Assembly: GCA_023269295.1 (NCBI GenBank)
Contig: JAHFTU010000071.1
Coordinates: forward strand, 1-6,897
From: Candidatus Woesearchaeota archaeon
Lineage (GTDB): Archaea; Nanobdellota; Nanobdellia; Woesearchaeales; UBA10216
Length of the DNA stretch: 6,897 bases
Direction: 5' to 3'
Shown: piece by piece, positions 1 to 6,092 of the stretch
How positions within the stretch are numbered: the first letter of the stretch is position 1
Layout of the letters: every line of letters begins with the position of its first letter
Translations under genes and position numbers: made by a program
The notes under the pieces: model-generated
Database searches by the model: none
The model's input: only the letters and a program-made list of their open reading frames with translations
Told to the model about the DNA's origin: nothing

Positions 1-377
1 GTTGCTGACGAGTCAAAGTCGCTTTTCACCATAACTGTCAATGGCTTTGGCAAGCGCAGCCCTGTAAGCGACTACAGGCTTATTTCAGGGGAGGCTCCGG
101 AGTCATAAACATCCAGACAACTGACAGGAACGGCCCTGTTGCGGCCATTGCCTCTGTCACAGGTGATGATGATATTATAGTCATAAGCAAGAAGGGCAAC
201 ATAATCCGGGTTGCAGCGCAGGGCGTTTCAGAAATCGGCAGGAACACCCAAGGCGTCAGGCTCATGCGCCTTGAGCAGGACGATTCTGTTGTCTCAATAG
301 CCAAGCTGCCAAAGGAGAGCGCTAACGGCAGCAGCAATGGTGATAATGGCTCGGGTGAGATGGCAGGTGCGCAATAG
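1..377 (+). CDS. gyrA: DNA gyrase subunit A, C-terminal fragment, with apparent frameshift
   Basis: This is the 3' end of a bacterial-type gyrA; the 5' part lies outside the window. Gyrase A cleaves and rejoins DNA, and its C-terminal beta-propeller wraps DNA so that the A2B2 enzyme can introduce negative supercoils. Reading from base 1 gives a blade with GFGKRSPVSDYRLIS. It then meets a stop at 106-108. From base 87 the other frame (codons starting at multiples of 3) continues the same protein: RGGSGVINIQTTDRNGPV, then IIVISKKGNIIRV and GRNTQGVRLMRL, all typical of the last GyrA blades. It ends at TAG 375-377 after a Ser/Asn/Gly-rich tail. The expected joined sequence is ...LIS-RGGSG..., so one base seems to be missing near 87. 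Family assignment is firm. Whether the break is real or a sequencing error cannot be told here. Confidence 0.9.
85..90 (+). other. apparent -1 frameshift site in gyrA
   Basis: The sequence reads ATT TCA GGG GAG in the upstream frame. The downstream frame needs AGG GGA GGC starting at base 87. Adding one A (TCA AGG GGA GGC) would restore the family pattern S-R-G-G-S-G. The site sits beside a run of four G, where miscalls or slippage can happen. Without correction the protein stops at 106-108 and loses about 90 C-terminal residues. No classical slippery heptamer with a downstream structure is evident, so programmed frameshifting is not favoured. Confidence 0.8.
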
Positions 378-382
378 CCGCA

Positions 383-391
383 GAATTAAGC
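383..391 (+). promoter_or_regulatory. possible weak TATA element upstream of the GT-C gene
   Basis: GAATTAAGC shares the TTAAGC end of the TATA-like element before the methyltransferase gene. Its centre is about 27 bases before the in-frame ATG at 414 and about 21 bases before the ATG at 408. If it is used for a leaderless transcript, ATG 414 fits better. No BRE-like A run precedes it, so this is weak. Confidence 0.3.
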
Positions 392-407
392 TTGCTGGTC
401 GCATTCA

Positions 408-1922
408 ATGCCTATGCTTTATTTAAATTTAAAAGCAGATGAGAAAGGATTTTCCTACTTTATTTTGGCAGTGGCTTTGGCACTCCAGGTTTTTGTTTCC
501 ATTTATGGTTTTGGCTTTTCAGAGGACGCTTATGTTCATGCCGAGATTGCGAGGGTTGTTGCCAATAACCCGATTTATCCGGCTTCATATGAGCCTTTGG
601 CGCCTGTGCAGTTTACTTATCCGCCGCTTTTTCACTATTTCTCGCTGGTTCCGTATTTTTTTACTCATGACTTCCTGCTTGCCGTTAACATTGTCGGATA
701 TTCCGCCGTTGTGATTTTCCCATTGGCGATGTTCTTTGTAGGTTCTCTGTTTGGCTTGAGGGTGGCCGCTTTCTCAGCCCTGTTTTCTGTAATAATATCC
801 AGTTTTGCCCGTGTTTATTTCTTTGGTGAATTTCCGCAGGTCCTTGCCACAGTCCTGCTTTCATTCTCCTTTTATTTCTATGTAAAAAGGAGGTATTACG
901 TTTCAGGAACATTTCTTGGCCTTGTATCTCTCTCGCACGCTTTTATAGGCCCTTTTTCTTATGTGATGGCGCTTTTTCTTTTGGCAATCGATTTTGTTAA
1001 AAAAAATTTTAGTGCTTTTAAGCTGCTTGTTCCAGCTGTTGCTCTTTCCTCATTTTGGCTGTTAAGGTATTCATTGATTGTGCTGAATGCCTTTCATAGC
1101 GAATGGAATAATGTTGTTAATTATTCTGCATACCCTGGCGTCATAAGTTTGGCTATTTTCTCAGAGTACCTCATTAATGCTGTCAACCCTGTGCTTCTGC
1201 TTCTTTCTTTTGTTGGAATGTTTTTTGTCATAAAAGCAATTCTTGCCAAGGGTTTTTCTGCGCCTAAGCATTACTTTGGGCTTTTGTTTCTGTTTTTGAC
1301 GACTTTTTCATTTACGATTTACCATTTTCCCCCATTTCAGCTTAAAATGCTTGATTTGCTTACTATCCCTGTTGTGCTAGGGGCAGCCATCGCTGTTGAT
1401 AGGTCTCTGTCGCTTGTTCTTAATCAAAAGCGCTCTTTCCTCATTGCGGCAGCCGTTCTGTTTGCGCTATTTATCGCTGCTTCTTTTATGCTTGGTCCTA
1501 TCCGTACCATAAATGACTACAAAGCCCAGAAGTTTCATATCCCTGAAGAGGTAAAGCAAGCCGCTCTCTTTTTGGAAGGTTACGATAAGAATTTGTCCAG
1601 GATTATAGTGGTAGATGAGTATAGGCGGTATGGCAAGTCAGAGCTGATTGTAAGCAGGCTGTCAGGCAAGCTTCCGCTTGACGCTGTTATATCTGACCTT
1701 GAGTCATATTCTCCCGAATACCAGCAGCGCCTTTCTGACCGGCAAAAAATAATAAGCTTCTTTAATTCCGATAGTGCAAATTCTGGCAATGCGAAAATGG
1801 AAGCTGCAGCCAGCACTGCTGCCTTGTTGCAAAAGTATGGCATCAGGTATGTTTTCGCTAGAAATTGTGTCCTTGGGGAGGCCATATTCAGGGATGCAGC
1901 TGTAAGTGTCTGTCAGGTTTAA
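408..1922 (+). CDS. polytopic GT-C-like membrane glycosyltransferase
   Basis: The 504-residue product looks like a GT-C superfamily transferase, enzymes that move sugars from polyprenyl-phosphate carriers to acceptors on the outer face of the membrane. A first membrane segment (about residues 15-36) is followed by an outer loop with the acidic motif SEDAYVHAEIA (E39, D40), and then TYPPLFHY (70-77), a layout common to GT-C enzymes. Further conserved-looking pieces are GEFPQVLA (140-147) and a histidine in SLSHAF (174-179). About ten hydrophobic segments run to residue 362. A soluble C-terminal part (about 363-504), probably outside, contains QKYGIRYVFAR (475-485), similar to the tails of related archaeal membrane proteins. 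The start is uncertain: ATG 408, ATG 414, or TTG 465 if the AT-rich element at 418-436 is the promoter. It begins 30 bases after gyrA. Donor and acceptor are unknown; a PTPS-related integral membrane protein is an alternative family label. Confidence 0.75.
   Translation: MPMLYLNLKADEKGFSYFILAVALALQVFVSIYGFGFSEDAYVHAEIARVVANNPIYPASYEPLAPVQFTYPPLFHYFSLVPYFFTHDFLLAVNIVGYSAVVIFPLAMFFVGSLFGLRVAAFSALFSVIISSFARVYFFGEFPQVLATVLLSFSFYFYVKRRYYVSGTFLGLVSLSHAFIGPFSYVMALFLLAIDFVKKNFSAFKLLVPAVALSSFWLLRYSLIVLNAFHSEWNNVVNYSAYPGVISLAIFSEYLINAVNPVLLLLSFVGMFFVIKAILAKGFSAPKHYFGLLFLFLTTFSFTIYHFPPFQLKMLDLLTIPVVLGAAIAVDRSLSLVLNQKRSFLIAAAVLFALFIAASFMLGPIRTINDYKAQKFHIPEEVKQAALFLEGYDKNLSRIIVVDEYRRYGKSELIVSRLSGKLPLDAVISDLESYSPEYQQRLSDRQKIISFFNSDSANSGNAKMEAAASTAALLQKYGIRYVFARNCVLGEAIFRDAAVSVCQV
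418..436 (+). promoter_or_regulatory. strong TATA-like element inside the annotated start of the GT-C gene
   Basis: The AT-rich stretch TTTATTTAAATTTAAAAGC ends in the same nine bases, TTTAAAAGC, found before the GT2 gene at 3264-3272. If it is active, transcription would start near 458, and the first in-frame start would be TTG 465 with a leader of about 7 bases. It could instead just encode YLNLKA in the protein's N-terminus. Confidence 0.35.
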
Positions 1923-1926
1923 ATGT

Positions 1927-1943
1927 GCAAACTCTTTTTAAGC
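1927..1943 (+). promoter_or_regulatory. archaeal BRE/TATA promoter of the methyltransferase gene
   Basis: GCAAAC (1927-1932, BRE-like) is followed by TTTTTAAGC (1935-1943, TATA-like). The TATA centre lies about 26-27 bases before ATG 1965, the standard archaeal distance from TATA to transcription start. The transcript would therefore begin at or next to the start codon and be leaderless. The gap after the GT-C stop is only 42 bases, so this gene probably has its own promoter. Confidence 0.6.
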
Positions 1944-1964
1944 AGTTGTTGTTAGCTCGGTTCT

Positions 1965-3239
1965 ATGATGAAAGCAGTAAAGGCAGCAAAAGAAGCAGCG
2001 CTGTATGCTGGCGCCCTCACAACCCATCCTGGCTTTGAGGGCATAGCAGCCGCAGAGATTGCAGAATTGGTTGGTGCAAAAGCGTCCACAGCTGCAGCAG
2101 GGATTGTTACTTTCCCAATTAAGAATTTGACTGACCTTTGCAAGTTGTGCTATCTTTCCCAGTCAGCAATTGCTGTGCTCTGCATGCTTTCAGAGTTTAA
2201 AATAGCCGCAACAGCAACAGCATCAGCGACAGCCGCCAACCTGAAAAAGAGCTTGGCACCTGCGGATTTGTTGCCGTGGTTTGGCAAGGGCGCATCGTTC
2301 AAGGTTTCGTTTGAGCCTGCCAACAGCAGCAGTTATGAGATTCCATCGTCAGAAATTGAGGCAGCTGCTGGCAGCGTTATTTTTGAGGCTGTGAAAAAGG
2401 CAACAGGCAGCTCGCCAAAAGTAAATCTTACATCCCCTGATGTTACAATTGCCATTGCAGCTTCAAAAAGCAGCGCGTTTTGCGGAATAGCCATTAACCC
2501 GTTTGATTTGAGCAAGCGCGAGTACAGGGTTTTCAGCCACTCAAGCGACATCAAGGGCAGCCTGGCTTATTCTCTGCTGCGCTTTGCAGGATATGAGCCC
2601 GGCACTTACCTGTTTGACCCTTTCACCCGCTCGGGAACAATCGCGATTGAGGCAGCATTATTCAGTTCGGGCTTTCCTGTCAGCCACTACCGCAAGGACG
2701 CCCTTCTCTCCGCGCTTTCACGGCTGCCGCCATTTTTAAAAACTGATTTTAATGACTTTTTTTCAGAAGTGGAAAATGGGTCTGAATCTGCCGCAGAGAA
2801 GAGGAACAAGAGCGTGAAGCCCAAGATACTTGCCTCGTCATCATCGATGCAGCATCTCCGGGGAGCAGAGAAGAACGCCAAGATTGGGGGTGTCAACAAG
2901 CTTATACGGTTCAGCCGCCTGGATATTGAGTGGCTTGATGCCAAGCTTGACGAGCGCTCGGTTGACCTTGTGGTCAGCTATCCTCCGCAGTTCAGGAGTA
3001 CAGCAGGAAATGACCAGTTTGCAGTGGCAGAGAACAGGAAGCTGGCTGTTCTGTACAAGAATTTCTTTTATCAGGCTGACTTTTTCCTGAAAAAGAAGGG
3101 CAGGATTGTCCTGCTGCTGAAAAAAGGCAGCTATTTGAAACTGGCTCCATCGGCAGCAGCTTACAAGTTCAGGCCCGAAGTCATCAAGTCGTTCAGGATT
3201 GGCGCTGAGGAGTTTGAGATGGTCTCATTCACAAAGTAG
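1965..3239 (+). CDS. THUMP-domain RNA methyltransferase-like protein with degenerate motifs
   Basis: The product (424 residues) has the build of the Trm14/RlmL group: an N-terminal ferredoxin-like plus THUMP RNA-binding part (about residues 15-175) and a UPF0020-type Rossmann methyltransferase part (about 176-424). Working relatives methylate N2 of guanosine in tRNA or rRNA. The hinge motif LSKREYR (182-188) and the segment GSLAYSLLRFAGY (198-210) are clearly of this family. The key motifs deviate. Motif I reads DPFTRSGT (218-225), where DPxCGSGT or DPFAGSGT is usual. The motif II region has SSSS (291-294) where an acidic ribose-binding residue is expected. Motif IV reads SYPPQ (338-342) in place of NPPY, DPPY or NLPF. 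A polar insert (about 243-287) separates motifs I and II. It may be a pseudo-enzyme or a divergent RNA-binding relative. ATG 1965 is supported by the upstream promoter; ATG 1968 follows directly. Confidence 0.8.
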   Translation: MMKAVKAAKEAALYAGALTTHPGFEGIAAAEIAELVGAKASTAAAGIVTFPIKNLTDLCKLCYLSQSAIAVLCMLSEFKIAATATASATAANLKKSLAPADLLPWFGKGASFKVSFEPANSSSYEIPSSEIEAAAGSVIFEAVKKATGSSPKVNLTSPDVTIAIAASKSSAFCGIAINPFDLSKREYRVFSHSSDIKGSLAYSLLRFAGYEPGTYLFDPFTRSGTIAIEAALFSSGFPVSHYRKDALLSALSRLPPFLKTDFNDFFSEVENGSESAAEKRNKSVKPKILASSSSMQHLRGAEKNAKIGGVNKLIRFSRLDIEWLDAKLDERSVDLVVSYPPQFRSTAGNDQFAVAENRKLAVLYKNFFYQADFFLKKKGRIVLLLKKGSYLKLAPSAAAYKFRPEVIKSFRIGAEEFEMVSFTK

Positions 3240-3256
3240 GCAGCAGAAAACTTGTT

Positions 3257-3272
3257 AGAAACCTTTAAAAGC
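3257..3272 (+). promoter_or_regulatory. archaeal BRE/TATA promoter of the GT2/thioredoxin-like operon
   Basis: AGAAAC (3257-3262, BRE-like) precedes TTTAAAAGC (3264-3272, TATA-like), the same arrangement as before the methyltransferase gene. Transcription should start near 3294, about five bases before ATG 3299. This argues against the in-frame TTG at 3275, which lies between the TATA box and the predicted transcription start. Confidence 0.6.
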
Positions 3273-3298
3273 TTTTGAAATTCCTTCCCCTGACTGAA

Positions 3299-4546
3299 AT
3301 GTTCACCCTGCTTGAGGTCATCCTTTTTGTTGTTTACATCATAACGCTCTACTACACGGTGTTCTGGCTTATTGCTTTCGTTGACTATGCGCCTGAGCAG
3401 CCTTCCAGGCAGCGCAGGTTGCCAAAGGTTTCTGTGATTGTGCCTGCCCATAATGAGGAGCTCACCTTGGAAAAGACGTGCAGGTCCGTGCTTGCCCTTG
3501 ACTATCCAAGGGAGCTGCTTGAGCTCATTATCGTAAACGACGGCTCAACTGACAAGACATTGAAGATTGCCAATTCAATCAGGCGCTCCAGCAAGAGGAC
3601 AGTGAAAGTGCTCTCCCAAGAGAACATGGGAAAGTGGAAAGCAATGAACGCTGGCATAGCAGCTTCCTCTGGCGAGTTTGTTGCGTGCCTTGATGCTGAT
3701 TCAACCATAAGGAATGATGCGCTGGGCAAGATGCTGCCCTACTTTTCTGACCCTGAAATGGCTGTTGTGCTGCCCATGCTGTATGTTGACTCGCCGAAAA
3801 ACCTCTTGCAGAAGGTGCAGTGGCACGAGTATGTCATTAACATGTTTTACAGGAAGGTTGCCGGCTTCCTTAACTGCATCCACGTTGCGCCTGGCCCTTT
3901 CAGCCTTTACAGGAAAAGCGTTCTTCTTGAGATAGGCGGCTTCAGGGAGGGCTTCAAGACCGAGGACCTTGAGATTTGCATGAGGCTCCAGAGCAGGCAT
4001 TACAAGATTATGCAGACAACCGAGACCGAGGCTTACACAGAAGCTCCAGGCACGCTGGGCGAGCTGTACAAGCAGCGCAAGCGCTGGAACCTGGGCTCCA
4101 CGCTCAACATTCTCTCGTACAGGGGCATGCTTTTCAACCGGAAGTACGGCGACTTTGGCGTTTTTCAGCTGCCTATTATCTTTCTGGCTACTTTTTTGGC
4201 TTCAGTCCTGCTCGTTGTGACCGCTTACCTGAGCGTGCTTAAGCCGCTTTCTGAAAAGTTCATTCAGCTTAGGCTCATTAATTTTGACATAATCTCTTAC
4301 ATTGTCAATTACCATCCACACTTCAGCCTTCTGGACATTAACTTTTTCCGCTCTTTCGTATCCATCTCATTTTTATGCATCAGCATTTCAGTGCTTGTCA
4401 TGGCGCACCGTGCAATCAAGAGGAAGGTGGTATCTCATGGCTTGCTGGCTGCCGTTGTTTTCATGTTCTGGTATTACCTGTTCCTTGGCTATGTGAGGCT
4501 TGTCATAATTAAGGATCTGCTTTTGGGCAGGAAGAACAAGTGGTAA
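3299..4546 (+). CDS. GT2 processive-type membrane glycosyltransferase
   Basis: This 415-residue protein is a family 2 glycosyltransferase of the cellulose/chitin/poly-GlcNAc synthase type. Such enzymes use nucleotide-sugar donors on the cytoplasmic side and often extend and export a polysaccharide. One membrane segment (about residues 4-28) precedes the GT-A domain. Visible motifs are VIVPAHNEE, VNDGSTD (79-85, D81), LDADS with the metal-binding DxD (D132, D134), TED (221-223, catalytic base) and QRKRW (259-263, the QxxRW signature of processive enzymes). Three hydrophobic segments follow (about 288-312, 351-370, 379-404). This is fewer than in bacterial BcsA, and no PilZ domain is present. 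ATG 3299 is chosen from the promoter position. The next gene starts two bases after the stop. Polymer and sugar are unknown; a single-sugar transferase such as a dolichol-phosphate hexose synthase relative is possible. Confidence 0.88.
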   Translation: MFTLLEVILFVVYIITLYYTVFWLIAFVDYAPEQPSRQRRLPKVSVIVPAHNEELTLEKTCRSVLALDYPRELLELIIVNDGSTDKTLKIANSIRRSSKRTVKVLSQENMGKWKAMNAGIAASSGEFVACLDADSTIRNDALGKMLPYFSDPEMAVVLPMLYVDSPKNLLQKVQWHEYVINMFYRKVAGFLNCIHVAPGPFSLYRKSVLLEIGGFREGFKTEDLEICMRLQSRHYKIMQTTETEAYTEAPGTLGELYKQRKRWNLGSTLNILSYRGMLFNRKYGDFGVFQLPIIFLATFLASVLLVVTAYLSVLKPLSEKFIQLRLINFDIISYIVNYHPHFSLLDINFFRSFVSISFLCISISVLVMAHRAIKRKVVSHGLLAAVVFMFWYYLFLGYVRLVIIKDLLLGRKNKW

Positions 4547-4548
4547 AA

Positions 4549-5232
4549 ATGAGGGAAATAAACCAGCGGCGCTATGTTCTTGCAGGCATCCTTACCGCTA
4601 TGGTGTTTGTCCTTGGTCTGCTTCTTGGCTTTGTGATTGAGGGCAAGAGGGTTGAGCTTATCCAGGATGCTTCAGATGAGGCCAGGGTCGCTATCAGCAG
4701 CCTCCAGCTCCAGTATGCCTTTATTGACCAGCTTTCGCAGGTTGGGAACTGCGCCGAGTTTATGAACGCGTTTGACAAGAATGTTGAGAACCTTGAGACA
4801 GCGAGGATTAAGCTTTCCAATTACCAGTCTCAGGCTACTGTGAACAGGAGGGAATTTGATCTGCTGTACAGGAACTACATTACTTCGCAGGTCCAGTACC
4901 TGCTGCTTTCCATGAAGGCAAAAAAGCTGTGCGATAGCGACGTTGTGAATGTGCAGTACTTCTTTTCAAAGGACTGCAAAACCTGTGACGATCAGTCATT
5001 TATACTGACTTTCCTTAAGCAGAAGTTTAATCAGAGGCTTCTCATTTTTGGCTTTGACACGTCTTTTGACAAGGAGCCTCTTCTGAACCTCATGGTCAGA
5101 ACTTATAACGTCACCAGTTTTCCAACGGTCATTATTGAAGACAACAAATATGCAGGTTTCATGTCCAAGGATAACATCACAAGCACAATCTGCGGCCTTT
5201 ACGAAGCTGCCCCTGATTATTGCTCCCAGTGA
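4549..5232 (+). CDS. membrane-anchored thioredoxin-like protein
   Basis: The 227-residue product has a short basic N-terminus (MREINQRR), one hydrophobic segment (about residues 9-30), a long helical, possibly coiled-coil middle (about 35-126), and a C-terminal thioredoxin-like domain (about 130-227). The domain shows strand NVQYFF, the active-site motif CKTC (C143, C146) and SFPTVII with the expected cis-proline (P192). By the positive-inside rule the redox domain faces the outside of the cell, which suggests disulphide oxidation, reduction or isomerisation of surface proteins. Other cysteines are C68, C128, C215 and C225. The gene starts with ATG two bases after the GT2 stop; a GTG at 4540, overlapping the GT2 end, is a less likely start. 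Tight spacing implies co-transcription with the GT2. I do not recognise a named family, and its substrate is unknown. Confidence 0.75.
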   Translation: MREINQRRYVLAGILTAMVFVLGLLLGFVIEGKRVELIQDASDEARVAISSLQLQYAFIDQLSQVGNCAEFMNAFDKNVENLETARIKLSNYQSQATVNRREFDLLYRNYITSQVQYLLLSMKAKKLCDSDVVNVQYFFSKDCKTCDDQSFILTFLKQKFNQRLLIFGFDTSFDKEPLLNLMVRTYNVTSFPTVIIEDNKYAGFMSKDNITSTICGLYEAAPDYCSQ

Positions 5233-5237
5233 GAAGA

Positions 5238-6092
5238 TTAACCGTATATTATGGCAAGGCTGGTTGCCAGGTATAAGGCGGCAGCGCATATCATCTTTCT
5301 GTCCTGAAACACCTTGTTGAATGTTCTTGCCGCAGGGTCGCCTGTTTCGAGCAGGTGCATGTACCTTAAAACAAGGTACAGTGCAATCGGAAGGGTGAAC
5401 ACCAGTTGCGGCTTATTGCCCAAAAATGTGTAAAGCGCGTATGAAACAAGGAGAACAGTGGCGCTCATCTGGAGCATGAAGTTCAAAGTGCCTTCAGAGT
5501 ATTCCCCAAGCAGCTGCCTGTGCTTTTTGGCGTTTGACTCCATTTGAATTTTCTCGGATTTTCTCTTCCCTGCAGCGAGGAACAGGGCAAGGAAAAATGC
5601 CCCGACAACAAGCCAGGGGGATACCCATACCTTGATTAGCTCAGCGCCCGCAACTGCCCTTAGCACGTAATTGAATGCCAGGCTGATGACGTCAAGGAAC
5701 AGCTCTCTCTTAAGGAGAAGGGAGTACAGCGATGAAACAGCAAACATTGCCGCTGCTGTGAGAAAGAATCTTTTGTCAATGAGGTATGCAGAGCCCAGCG
5801 ATGCGATTGTGAGTATAACCGCTAGGGCTATGGCGCTGGGCACGCTTATTTTCCCGCTTGCCAGCGGCCTGTCAGCCTTTTCCTTGTTGTGGCGGTCTCT
5901 TTCCCTGTCAATGACGTCGTTTATTATGTAGTTGGCTGATGACAGCAGGCACAGCAGAATAAACCCGCCAGAAGCCAGTCCAAGCAGCCTGGGGTCAAGC
6001 AGGTTTCCAGAAAAATACAGCGCTAGGAACACTACAAGGTTCTTGTAGTATTGCTCTGGCCTCAGCAATTTTAAGTATTCATTTGTTTTCAC
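5238..6092 (-). CDS. UbiA-family polyprenyl-phosphate phosphoribosyltransferase (DPPR synthase-like)
   Basis: This 284-residue, strongly hydrophobic protein belongs to the UbiA superfamily. Its details match decaprenyl-phosphate phosphoribosyltransferase, which joins PRPP to a polyprenyl phosphate to give a lipid-linked 5-phosphoribose. Signs are LRPEQYYKN (10-18), the Asp-rich motif NDVIDRERD (58-66) followed by RPLASG (75-80), LDVISLAFNYVLRAVAGA (133-150), FLAAGKRKSE (171-180) and HRQLLGEY (191-198), plus about eight or nine membrane segments. Archaeal UbiA proteins that make membrane lipids (DGGGP synthase) lack the RPxQxxKN start, so that role is less likely. It starts with GTG, overlaps the upstream GT4 gene by 14 bases, and has a plausible ribosome-binding site (6098-6105). 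The product may feed a lipid-linked pentose donor to a GT-C transferase; that link is inference. Confidence 0.82.
   Translation of the reverse strand: MKTNEYLKLLRPEQYYKNLVVFLALYFSGNLLDPRLLGLASGGFILLCLLSSANYIINDVIDRERDRHNKEKADRPLASGKISVPSAIALAVILTIASLGSAYLIDKRFFLTAAAMFAVSSLYSLLLKRELFLDVISLAFNYVLRAVAGAELIKVWVSPWLVVGAFFLALFLAAGKRKSEKIQMESNAKKHRQLLGEYSEGTLNFMLQMSATVLLVSYALYTFLGNKPQLVFTLPIALYLVLRYMHLLETGDPAARTFNKVFQDRKMICAAALYLATSLAIIYG

Noticed and set aside
80..337. Open frame on the minus strand across the end of gyrA
   Set aside because: It is antisense to clear GyrA sequence and has no recognisable protein family features.
1009..1020. A-run followed by a T-run (AAAAAAAATTTT), possible slippery site or terminator
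   Set aside because: It lies inside the GT-C frame, which stays open on both sides with continuous membrane-protein sequence, and encodes ordinary VKKNF.
408..1922. T-rich base use in the GT-C gene, unlike its neighbours, as a sign of horizontal transfer
   Set aside because: Genes for membrane proteins are T-rich at the second codon position because of Phe, Leu, Val and Ile, so this is expected without transfer.
2754..2764. T-run in the methyltransferase gene, possible sequencing error
   Set aside because: Methyltransferase-type sequence is in the same frame on both sides (motif I before, motif II helix and later strands after), so no frameshift is indicated.
4540..4551. GTG at 4540 as the start of the thioredoxin-like gene
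   Set aside because: ATG 4549 is in the same frame, lies directly after the GT2 stop and avoids an overlap. The three extra residues have no support.
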